Source: Pseudomonadota bacterium (lineage in GTDB: Bacteria; Bdellovibrionota_B; Oligoflexia; Oligoflexales; CAIYRB01). Taken from it: a stretch of DNA of 43,333 nucleotides. The stretch is from assembly GCA_026390445.1 (NCBI GenBank), contig JAPLFX010000005.1, forward strand, positions 1-43,333, in the 5' to 3' direction. Within the stretch, counting starts at the first letter, position 1, and each line of letters begins with the position of its first letter. Shown one piece after another: positions 1 to 7,486 of the stretch. A model generated the notes under the pieces. That model searched no databases. It saw nothing but the letters and a program-made list of their open reading frames with translations, and had not been told where the DNA came from. A program made the translations under genes and the position numbers.

Positions 1-357
<357 letters not shown>

Positions 358-376
358 ATGCGCCGTTGACTCTCTA

Positions 377-419
377 CCTGGAAGAACCAAAGATCTGACA
401 TAGATCTCCAAGTTCCAGG
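377..419 (+). other. Hairpin in the 23S-5S spacer, possible rRNA processing stem
   Basis: The 160-bp spacer between the 23S end and the 5S start contains nested inverted repeats: CCTGGAA (377-383) pairs with TTCCAGG (413-419), and inside it AGATCT (391-396) pairs with AGATCT (402-407). No tRNA gene is seen in the spacer. A role as a processing signal for RNase III or similar is inference from position only. A second short inverted repeat, GCCAAA/TTTGGC at 504-509 and 515-520, sits directly at the 5S start. Confidence 0.4.
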
Positions 420-517
420 CCGAGACAACAAAACAAGAAGCCAAGTGTCTCTAAATTCTTTTGACTGATATGTTCTTGAACTCACTTTTTCGGTAAAACA
501 GTTGCCAAACTCATTTT

Positions 518-631
<114 letters not shown>

Positions 632-641
632 TTATTATACG

Positions 642-685
642 GAAAGCCCCCGGCGCCTCACGGCACCCGGGGGCTTTCTCTATTT
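642..685 (+). terminator. Intrinsic terminator of the rRNA operon
   Basis: A perfect 12-bp GC-rich stem (642-653 with 667-678) closes a 13-nt loop and is followed by TCTATTTA. It starts 10 nt after the 5S end, so it is very likely the rRNA operon terminator. The convergent lipoprotein gene ends at 721, so the same hairpin could also stop its transcript from the other side, although the tail in that direction is less U-rich. Confidence 0.88.
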
Positions 686-720
686 ACGGATGGTATCTTG
701 AAATTGGATCTGGGGATTGG

Positions 721-1422
721 TTAGATGCTCGACAGGCAAGCATAGACCCTAGCGTCTTTTTCCGCCTGAGTGGTCGCAGCTGCGGGCACTGCACCGTTGG
801 CGTAGAAGGTGTAGCAGCCTGTCGTGATGTGGTGCTGAAGTGGTGAGGCACCGCCAGTGCATGCGACTTGAGCCGCGCCATCCGCGACTTTAATCCATTG
901 TACGACGATGCGATTACCATCCTGCGACTGACCACAGCTGACGAGTTTGGCCCCAGCAGCTGAGTCGTCTTTGATCGTCTGCGTCGTTAGGCCCTTTTTA
1001 TCCAATTCAGCGATTGCATTGGCCCATGTGCAGTCAAAGGCGGCCTTGCGAATATCCATGCACTTGCCGGTATCAAAGGCCCATGTTTGGCCCTTGTCGA
1101 TGCAGGCTTTTTCGTCGCCGCTCCAGTCCAGCTTGACCTGATCCGTGGTGCATGCGGCCGGTCCCCCTGTGGCGGTGGTTCCTGGCGCAGGGGAAGCAGT
1201 AGTGCCAGGCGAGTCGGCCGAACTTGGGGTGCCAGTCGGTGAAGTGGCTGCACCAGGAGCACCTGATCCGCTTTCGTTCTTGCTGGCCGCACCCTGATTA
1301 CCGCCGAAGCGTGCCGATGAACAAGCCGTCGCGATCACAATGAGAGCGCCTGTTGCGACGGACATACGCACTGCTCTCTGGAAGGATACCTTCGGAGTGC
1401 GATTGGACTGAGTTTTTTTCAT
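721..1422 (-). CDS. Putative lipoprotein of unknown function
   Basis: A 233-residue protein. I start it at the ATG at 1422 because it has a good Shine-Dalgarno (GGAGGA with 9 nt spacing); the frame stays open for 45 further codons upstream without a better start. The N-terminus is basic, then a hydrophobic stretch ends in the lipobox-like IATAC, so lipidation at that cysteine is likely. A low-complexity linker rich in Ser, Thr, Pro, Gly and Ala follows, typical of a tether from membrane to a soluble domain. The C-terminal domain of about 140 residues contains six spaced cysteines (for example in ACTTDQV, EKACIDK, GKCMD, FDCTW), suggesting disulfides in the periplasm or at the surface. I recognise no family. 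It is convergent with the rRNA operon. Confidence 0.75.
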   Translation of the reverse strand: MKKTQSNRTPKVSFQRAVRMSVATGALIVIATACSSARFGGNQGAASKNESGSGAPGAATSPTGTPSSADSPGTTASPAPGTTATGGPAACTTDQVKLDWSGDEKACIDKGQTWAFDTGKCMDIRKAAFDCTWANAIAELDKKGLTTQTIKDDSAAGAKLVSCGQSQDGNRIVVQWIKVADGAAQVACTGGASPLQHHITTGCYTFYANGAVPAAATTQAEKDARVYACLSSI

Positions 1423-1647
1423 GTCGGGCGATCCTCCACTCGCCTCATCGGCAAAGTTGAGGAAAATCTTAAATTTTATTTTGACCCTCGGCGCTAACAT
1501 CCTGTTAGGAATGAGATTTAGTCCTTCCAGGACGAGAATCCAGGTTCCGGGGTACAATCAAAGGAGACCCACTTCTTGATATGTCCCTTCCTTTCGGCCA
1601 CTTGTCATACGACCCTCACATAAAATGTCCACCAGGAGTACCATCCA

Positions 1648-2577
1648 ATGCCGCAACGGATTTGGCTGCCCATTGGTTTATCCATTGCACTCATGATGTT
1701 GGGGAGCTCCGCAAAAGCATCGACGCATCTGGCGGTTCCGAATGGATTGCAGGAAGATGTCGGTTTCTGGGAGCAGGTCTTTAGTAAATATGGGCCCGAT
1801 GATTGCATCTTTCATGACCGCGATCATTTAAATGTGATTTACGCGGTCAAACACCTCCCGTCAGCTCCGGTGCAAAAGGTGTTTGCAGCACATCGAGCGC
1901 TAGAATCAATTCGTAACGCGCTACAGCATCTGGCCAGTGGCGACGAGGCGCAAAACGATCTTGAACGTCGCATCGTCGGACTGACCGACGCGCGTCTGCG
2001 CTACCCCGCCTATTATCGCTTTGCCGCAAGCAATGTGCGCTGCCAACGCGGTGTCGATTTGCAGCCTAGCCTATCCAGGTCCAAGCTGCATTTGCGCATG
2101 GTCAAGAAGGTTTTGGCAGAACAGAAACTACCTGTGGATCTTGCTTACCTGCCACACCTGGAGAGCGGCTATAATCCGCTGGCAAGGTCGCGAGTGGGGG
2201 CCCGTGGCATTTGGCAACTGATGCCAGCGACCGCTAGGCTCTACCATTTGCCGATGGGCCACGGAGCCGACCAACGATCGAATCCGCTTCGGTCGACTCG
2301 TGCGGCGGCAGAGATGCTGCAATCGTTTTACGCTCAGACGGGATCTTGGCCGTTGGCGATCACCGCCTTTAACTACGGCATCAATGGGACTATGCGCGCC
2401 ATTAAGCTATACGGGCGAGACTACCTCACGGTGCGAGAGAAGCATCATACGAGCGTTTTTGGCTTTGCCTCACGCAATTATTACCCAAGCTTTCTGGCTG
2501 TTCGTAACGTGGCGGCGAGGCAGGAGGGGTTGGCTCTTATGGCGCCGCGTGACTCTGAGGGGGATCGTTCTTTTTGA
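1648..2577 (+). CDS. MltD-like membrane-associated lytic transglycosylase
   Basis: A 309-residue exported protein that should cleave the glycan strands of peptidoglycan. Residues 1-24 form a signal peptide ending in SAKA. The SLT (GH23) domain covers roughly residues 145-285: the catalytic glutamate is E172 in LPHLESGYNP, followed by GIWQLMPATA (187-196) and AFNYG (240-244), the standard motifs of the family. It resembles MltD in its catalytic domain but ends without the C-terminal LysM repeats of E. coli MltD (which is about 450 residues). A Shine-Dalgarno AGGAG sits 9 nt before the ATG. Its last 41 bp overlap the 3' end of the convergent O-antigen ligase-like gene. Confidence 0.9.
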   Translation: MPQRIWLPIGLSIALMMLGSSAKASTHLAVPNGLQEDVGFWEQVFSKYGPDDCIFHDRDHLNVIYAVKHLPSAPVQKVFAAHRALESIRNALQHLASGDEAQNDLERRIVGLTDARLRYPAYYRFAASNVRCQRGVDLQPSLSRSKLHLRMVKKVLAEQKLPVDLAYLPHLESGYNPLARSRVGARGIWQLMPATARLYHLPMGHGADQRSNPLRSTRAAAEMLQSFYAQTGSWPLAITAFNYGINGTMRAIKLYGRDYLTVREKHHTSVFGFASRNYYPSFLAVRNVAARQEGLALMAPRDSEGDRSF

Positions 2578-3787
2578 AGGGTGCCATGCTCAGAAAAAAG
2601 CCGGTGACAGCCAGGGTTAATGAATAGCGTACCGCAGAGTCTTGAAACGCATTTTGTGTCAGGGCTGCTAGGCAGAAGGTCGTCAACGTTTGGAGCATGA
2701 CCTGGCCAGCAAAGGACCCAGCCCGGCGTGCTCGCCAGGCGGCTGAAAAGAGGTTGCCCAGCCACACTAGAAGAATAGTCAGACCAAGCAGGCCACCGTT
2801 GACGGCAGCTTGAAGAAACATATTGTGGGCCTCGTACTGGCGGGGGAAGTCGCCCAGACCAGCGGCCGCGTAGTATGGTGCACGGTATTTGGTCGTGAGA
2901 CCCTCACCATGGCCGAGCCACGGGCGCTGCTTCACCATGTCCCAGTTGACCTGCCAAAAGGCGACGCGATCATCGACATAGTCACCGTGGACGTCATGAC
3001 CGACCAACATGCCACGAAATCGTTCACCAACGGGATTTGGGGTCAGCAGCACTGCTGCGATGGCGACTACAGCTGCAGTTAGAATCTGTACTCTTAGGCG
3101 ACCTTTGGTGGCGCTCCAAATATTGAACAACACCACCAAGACGGTTACGCCTTCAACCATCCTCGAACGACTAGCCAGGATGGCAGCGCCAATGCTGACG
3201 CCTAGAATCCATGCGGCCGGGTGACGTGGCCAGCGCAGGAGCGCAAGGATGGCGAAGGGTACAAACACCAAGCAAACGTAGCCGAAGGACATGGGATGCG
3301 AATATAGTCCTTGGGCGCGAGGGAAGCCAAGGACTATATGAGATTGCTGCAGCTTCCATCCCCAGATGGCTTGGGAACTGGCCATGCCGCCGAGGATGAG
3401 TGCAATGGTTGCTAAGCCCCAAAATAAGTGATTCCAATCGCGAGGCGATAGACGTGGTTGGCTAAAGCAAACTGCGGCAGGGATGATGGTCCATATGATG
3501 TGGCCGAACAGGTAATGGATGCTTCTCGGGTCAGGGTTTTCTGGGTTGAGCCATGTGGAAACGATTTGGCTTCCAAGGTAGGCGAAGGTCGTAAAAAGAT
3601 AAATTCGATGCTGACGCCACAGATCCAGCAGCGGTAGTTCGTGGCGCTGCAACCACATCAGTGTGATCAGCATGATACCTATCACACTTGCGCCAATGTT
3701 ATGGCCTGCGACCCCCAAGGGCAGAATACACAGCAGCAGAAACAATGGAATGCGAACGATAGGGGCTATAGGACCTGACGCAGACAA
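2537..3787 (-). CDS. O-antigen ligase/polymerase-like membrane protein (Wzy_C family)
   Basis: An integral membrane protein of about 416 residues with some ten hydrophobic segments. The central part has the family pattern: ASRSRM in a membrane segment, then a large periplasmic loop with DDRVAFWQVNWDMV, the PWLGHGEG turn and EAHNMFLQAAVNGGLLG, whose His-Asn pair is typical of WaaL/Wzy-type proteins. Such proteins ligate or polymerise lipid-linked glycans at the periplasmic face; the substrate here is unknown. The start is uncertain. I prefer the TTG at 3787 because AAAGGAGG lies 4 nt before it; an ATG at 3856 and a TTG at 3880 are in frame, but the segment between them is made of 11-bp repeats and has no clear ribosome site. 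It follows the Omp85 gene on the same strand. Confidence 0.82.
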   Translation of the reverse strand: MSASGPIAPIVRIPLFLLLCILPLGVAGHNIGASVIGIMLITLMWLQRHELPLLDLWRQHRIYLFTTFAYLGSQIVSTWLNPENPDPRSIHYLFGHIIWTIIPAAVCFSQPRLSPRDWNHLFWGLATIALILGGMASSQAIWGWKLQQSHIVLGFPRAQGLYSHPMSFGYVCLVFVPFAILALLRWPRHPAAWILGVSIGAAILASRSRMVEGVTVLVVLFNIWSATKGRLRVQILTAAVVAIAAVLLTPNPVGERFRGMLVGHDVHGDYVDDRVAFWQVNWDMVKQRPWLGHGEGLTTKYRAPYYAAAGLGDFPRQYEAHNMFLQAAVNGGLLGLTILLVWLGNLFSAAWRARRAGSFAGQVMLQTLTTFCLAALTQNAFQDSAVRYSLTLAVTGFFLSMAPFKKNDPPQSHAAP

Positions 3788-3803
3788 GGATCCTCCTTTA
3801 ATT

Positions 3804-3842
3804 GGCCGGGAATGGACCGAGAATGGGCCGAGAATGGGCCAA
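3804..3842. repeat. Short tandem repeat, 11-bp unit
   Basis: About 3.5 imperfect copies of GGGCCGAGAAT lie just upstream of the preferred start of the O-antigen ligase-like gene. Depending on the true start they are in the 5' untranslated region or encode a short repetitive N-terminus. An 11-bp unit is not a multiple of three, so a change in copy number would shift the frame if translation started upstream. Confidence 0.6.
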
Positions 3843-3894
3843 GTAGAGAGGATCATCCCATCCGCTACCAGGGAGCACAAATACTAAAACAGGC

Positions 3895-5205
3895 TCAAAT
3901 CGACAGGCCCGCGGTCAAGTTGGCAAAGAGGCCCTGAAATTCGCGATTGTAGCCGAGTTCCAAGCCGAGTCCGGGCAGGGTGAATTCCTTCAAATAGAAA
4001 TAGGCGCCGATCCCAAAGGCGTCATAGTGGATGATGGTGTCGTCAGGCCCTCGCATGCGGATCAAGCCCCTGTCATTGAACAATCCGCTTGTTAGGGTGC
4101 CCGACTGGTAGGTTTGCAGTGGAATCTGATAATCGAGGGCAAGGGCGTCGTAATGATCTGCCCAGGCACTCTTTGTTTCGATGCCGCGTAGACCGCGCGT
4201 ACCGCCCAATCGGTAGGCATCTTCGCGCCCGCCACCGCGAACTCCACCGCCGCTAATTTGAATCTGAACGGCATGTCCACTGAACACCAGATTCTCCCAA
4301 TTCATCAGGTAGTCGGCGTTTCCAGCCGGATGCATGGAATCCGTGCGCCAAGCTTGCTGGGTGCCGTTTAGGCGTAGGGTCAGACCTTGATTGCAGTAAA
4401 AAGCAAAGTCTTTGTTTGAAAACTCTGCCACGACATTGCCAAAGCCAAACGAATGGTCATTGGGTGGGACAAAGGTGTCGACACGGTAGTACGTCCGTTC
4501 GCGAAAGCCGACATGCCCCTTCAGACTAAATTGGTTCCAGCGGTAGCCGGTGCCGGACAAAAAGCCGTTGGTGGTTTCCGCATAGCTATCGACCACTGTT
4601 TTGCGTCGATATTGAATCAGGTTTTCTCTGGTGTGGTCCATCAGGGCCTCGCCGCCCCAGTCTGAGTAGAGCACTGAAGGATCCTGATAGTAGCCGAAAA
4701 AACTCACTCCTTGGTTCGCCAACGAAGCGCCTGAGGCGACCGTCTTACCCATGCCGAGGAAATTAGACTCAAGCATGATCACACCGATTTTTCGCGATTG
4801 ACCGGTGTCGACCTGCAGGTAGGGAATGGGAATCAGAGTCGTGCGCTCTTTCACCTCAACCGTAATATGCCGCCGCGCGGCTGTCACCGTGACCTCGGAA
4901 AAGATCTTGGCATTGAGCAGACATTGGCGGAGCAGGTGTTCAATCTCGGAGGTCCCGGCGCCCAGACGGACCTGCGTCAGGCAGACCCGAGTCAGGTGAT
5001 CAATATAGTCGGTTCTGGTGCGGATGTTACCGCTTACCTCGAGGCCAAAAGCTTGACCCTGACTTTGAGCTTCAGCTTGTGCTGGGGCAAATGAGGCGCT
5101 AGACAGCGCGACGGCTGTCGCCGCAAACAAGGCAAGTGCGTGCCACCTGCGCGCCCAATATGTTCTGCGCTGTAACAATTCCCAGTCCTGTCGGCAAAGG
5201 ATCAT
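3895..5205 (-). CDS. Omp85/BamA-superfamily outer-membrane protein with a single POTRA domain
   Basis: A 436-residue exported protein. After a basic N-terminus and a hydrophobic signal segment (about residues 23-46, ending near APAQAEA) comes one POTRA-like domain (about 52-130, ending in ITVEVKERTTLIPIP), then a C-terminal beta-barrel of about 300 residues. The motif GGTRGLRG near residue 340 matches the VRGY/F-type motif of Omp85 barrel loop L6, which is the best family marker. BamA itself has five POTRA domains and about 800 residues, so this is a small relative of the kind that moves proteins or lipids across, or inserts them into, the outer membrane; its cargo is unknown. It starts 84 bp after thrC and precedes the O-antigen ligase-like gene, which hints at a role in cell-surface assembly. 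No clear ribosome site is seen at the ATG. Confidence 0.78.
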   Translation of the reverse strand: MILCRQDWELLQRRTYWARRWHALALFAATAVALSSASFAPAQAEAQSQGQAFGLEVSGNIRTRTDYIDHLTRVCLTQVRLGAGTSEIEHLLRQCLLNAKIFSEVTVTAARRHITVEVKERTTLIPIPYLQVDTGQSRKIGVIMLESNFLGMGKTVASGASLANQGVSFFGYYQDPSVLYSDWGGEALMDHTRENLIQYRRKTVVDSYAETTNGFLSGTGYRWNQFSLKGHVGFRERTYYRVDTFVPPNDHSFGFGNVVAEFSNKDFAFYCNQGLTLRLNGTQQAWRTDSMHPAGNADYLMNWENLVFSGHAVQIQISGGGVRGGGREDAYRLGGTRGLRGIETKSAWADHYDALALDYQIPLQTYQSGTLTSGLFNDRGLIRMRGPDDTIIHYDAFGIGAYFYLKEFTLPGLGLELGYNREFQGLFANLTAGLSI

Positions 5206-5289
5206 GCACGGGCATGAGCCACAATCGGCTTCCAGCTTGACCCTCTGATCATCGGTTGAAATCCTGCTGAGCTAAGCCGCAGCGCGGAT

Positions 5290-6564
5290 TTACGCGCCAA
5301 GTGCGGCTTGGACCGCTTGGAGGTTTGGAGCTATTTCCCGTACCTTTAGGGTCGTTGCTGCTAGGACGGCATCGGGGTCCTTCAGCATATGTCCGGTTAG
5401 GATGCAGACCACATCGTCACTGGCCTTGATGGTGCCGGCTTGGACCAGCTGTCGAACTCCAGCTAGGGTCGCAGCGCTGGCCGGCTCGCAGCCCAGCCCC
5501 GAACGGTCGATTGCGGCCTTCGCTTGCATGATTTCTGGGTCGGTGACTTGGGCTACGACACCCAAGGTATCAAGGATCGCCCGCTTGGCCTTTGAGTAGT
5601 TGACTGGGGCGCCGATGCGTATCGCCGTTGCCACGGTTTCGGCCTTGACCTGATAGCTGTGCGAGAATTCGTCCGCGTAACTTAGATAAAATGGATTAGC
5701 GCCGGCTGCCTGAATCGCCGCGAGACGTGGTATGCGATCGATCCAGCCAGCGGCATGGGCCTCGCGCAAGGCTTTACCAAAAGCACTCGTATTACCTAGG
5801 TTCCCGGCCGGCACGACAATCCAATCGGGAGCCGCGAAGTTGCGCTGCGCGAGCAGCTCGAAGATGATCGACTTCTGGCCTTCAAGGCGAAACGGATTGA
5901 CCGAGTTGACTAGGTACATGCCGAGTTTGCTCGCGGACTCTTGGACTAGGCCCATCGCTTCATCGAAGTCCCCCTGGACGGCTAAACAGGTGGCGCCGTA
6001 ACCAACCGCCTGGGCCAGCTTGCTGGTGGCAATCTTGCCGGCAGGGAGGAACACCACCGCGCGCATGCCTGCCTGGGACGCATAGGCTGCCAGTGACGCA
6101 CTGGTGTTACCGGTTGAAGCGCATGCCACATAGTCGAGGCCGAGGTGCTTGGCCTTCGATACCGCAACCGTCATCCCGCGGTCCTTGAAGGAGCCGGTCG
6201 GGTTCTCCCCTTCGTGCTTAAAGGCGAGTTGTTCGATGCCAGCGAAGTCTGCCAAGCTGCGGCGCTCGTAGAGGCGAGTGCGTCCCTCTGGATGCGTGAC
6301 GATATGCTCTGGCGGTAGGCTTAAGATGGCTTCGCGAAAGGACCACACGCCGCTTTGATCGAGTGGGTTGTGACTGAGTTGGCGCGAAGCCAGAAGGGCC
6401 CTGGTCAAGGTCTGGTGCCATGCATCGTCGCGCTCCACCGTCAGCAAAGCGCCGCAGGTGCAATGATATCTTACCTCTGCAATGGAAAAGGAAGCGGTGC
6501 AGGCGACGCATTGCAGGCGCTCTGATAGATCAGGGGCATGCAGAGTGATCAATGGATCGGTCAT
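5290..6564 (-). CDS. thrC: Threonine synthase
   Basis: A 424-residue PLP enzyme that converts O-phosphohomoserine to threonine, the last step of the pathway. The PLP lysine is K127 in NPTGSFKDRG, and the phosphate-binding loop is STGNTSAS (150-157). The N-terminus has a small Cys-rich segment (C19, C22, C35, C37) as in the plant/archaeal-type threonine synthases. The frame is open for 29 codons further upstream, but the ATG at 6564 is the start: it overlaps the thrB stop in ATGA and has AAGGAG 10 nt before it. The 4-bp overlap points to translational coupling with thrB. It is the last gene of the thrABC operon. Confidence 0.95.
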   Translation of the reverse strand: MTDPLITLHAPDLSERLQCVACTASFSIAEVRYHCTCGALLTVERDDAWHQTLTRALLASRQLSHNPLDQSGVWSFREAILSLPPEHIVTHPEGRTRLYERRSLADFAGIEQLAFKHEGENPTGSFKDRGMTVAVSKAKHLGLDYVACASTGNTSASLAAYASQAGMRAVVFLPAGKIATSKLAQAVGYGATCLAVQGDFDEAMGLVQESASKLGMYLVNSVNPFRLEGQKSIIFELLAQRNFAAPDWIVVPAGNLGNTSAFGKALREAHAAGWIDRIPRLAAIQAAGANPFYLSYADEFSHSYQVKAETVATAIRIGAPVNYSKAKRAILDTLGVVAQVTDPEIMQAKAAIDRSGLGCEPASAATLAGVRQLVQAGTIKASDDVVCILTGHMLKDPDAVLAATTLKVREIAPNLQAVQAALGA

Positions 6565-7478
6565 AGGACACGGGCTCCTTCGGCGGCAATGCGACCTGTG
6601 TGAGTTTGAGCTTCCACGGGCCAGAATGCTGCCTTCATGGCTGCGGCGCAAGCATGAGCTACGGCTTCAGTGCCGCATAAGGCAAACACGCTTGGGCCCG
6701 CACCGCTAATGCTGCAGCCGAGGGCGCCGGAGGTCACCGCGGCGTTTTTAACGGCGAAAAACGAGCCGATGAGCTTGGCCCTGTGGGGCTCAGCATAGAC
6801 GTCGACCAGGGCGCGGCGGGCTAACTCATGGTCGCCGCTAACGAAGGCCGTAATCAGGCTGGACGTATGCGCTAGTTGATGCACAAAGTCGGCCTGGGTC
6901 ACCAACTGGGGTAGGACCGAACGGGCCTTTTTCGTGGTTAGGCGCATCGCCGGACTGACTATCGTCAGCCACCAGTTCCCCTGGATCGGCACGCGCACCG
7001 CGTCGGCGGGCTCAACGCAGCGCGCAACGGTTAGGCCGCCGAGTAAACTTGGGGCGATGTTGTCCAGGTGCGCGCTGGAGACGCTGGCCTCGCCGGCTAG
7101 CGCTGCGGTCAAAATCGCCGCTTGAGGTACGTTGCGACCGAGCGCGATGGCCGCGCCGTAGGCTCCGCCGACACTTGCCGCGGCACTGGCGCCGAGCCCT
7201 CCGGCGAGCGGCAGGCTGCGGTCGATCGAGACCTTGACGTTGCGTTTGTCGCCTTGGGAACGCAAGAGCGCGACTGCAGCAATGGTCGTGCAGTTAGTGT
7301 TTGGATCTTTCGGGACATGTTCGTGGTCACGGCCGGTGACCCCAGCGATACTGCTAGCGGCCTCGGTCAGTTCGATGGTGAAGCGGTCACCGATGCCGTC
7401 AACGGCCAAGCCAAGAACGTCAAAACCGGGGCCGACGTTGCCGATACTACCAGGGACAAAGACGCGAACAGAAGTCAT
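6561..7478 (-). CDS. thrB: Homoserine kinase
   Basis: A 305-residue GHMP-family kinase that phosphorylates homoserine with ATP, making the substrate of ThrC. The family ATP-binding motif PLAGGLGASAAA is at residues 90-101 and the N-terminal VPGSIGNVGPGFDVLG (8-23) is the standard homoserine kinase start. The C-terminal GHMP motif GCSISGAGPSVFAL is also present. It starts 8 bp after the thrA stop, with GGTAAGG before the ATG, and overlaps thrC by 4 bp, so the three genes form one operon in the same order as the enterobacterial thr operon. Confidence 0.96.
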   Translation of the reverse strand: MTSVRVFVPGSIGNVGPGFDVLGLAVDGIGDRFTIELTEAASSIAGVTGRDHEHVPKDPNTNCTTIAAVALLRSQGDKRNVKVSIDRSLPLAGGLGASAAASVGGAYGAAIALGRNVPQAAILTAALAGEASVSSAHLDNIAPSLLGGLTVARCVEPADAVRVPIQGNWWLTIVSPAMRLTTKKARSVLPQLVTQADFVHQLAHTSSLITAFVSGDHELARRALVDVYAEPHRAKLIGSFFAVKNAAVTSGALGCSISGAGPSVFALCGTEAVAHACAAAMKAAFWPVEAQTHTGRIAAEGARVL

Positions 7479-7486
7479 CGGGTGCC

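Noticed and set aside
358-517. A tRNA gene in the 23S-5S spacer
   Set aside because: No cloverleaf with a TTCGA-type arm and matching acceptor stem is visible; only simple hairpins are.
1423-1557. An N-terminal extension of the lipoprotein gene at 721-1422
   Set aside because: The extra 45 codons would put a non-signal segment before a clear lipoprotein signal peptide, and the best ribosome site belongs to the ATG at 1422.
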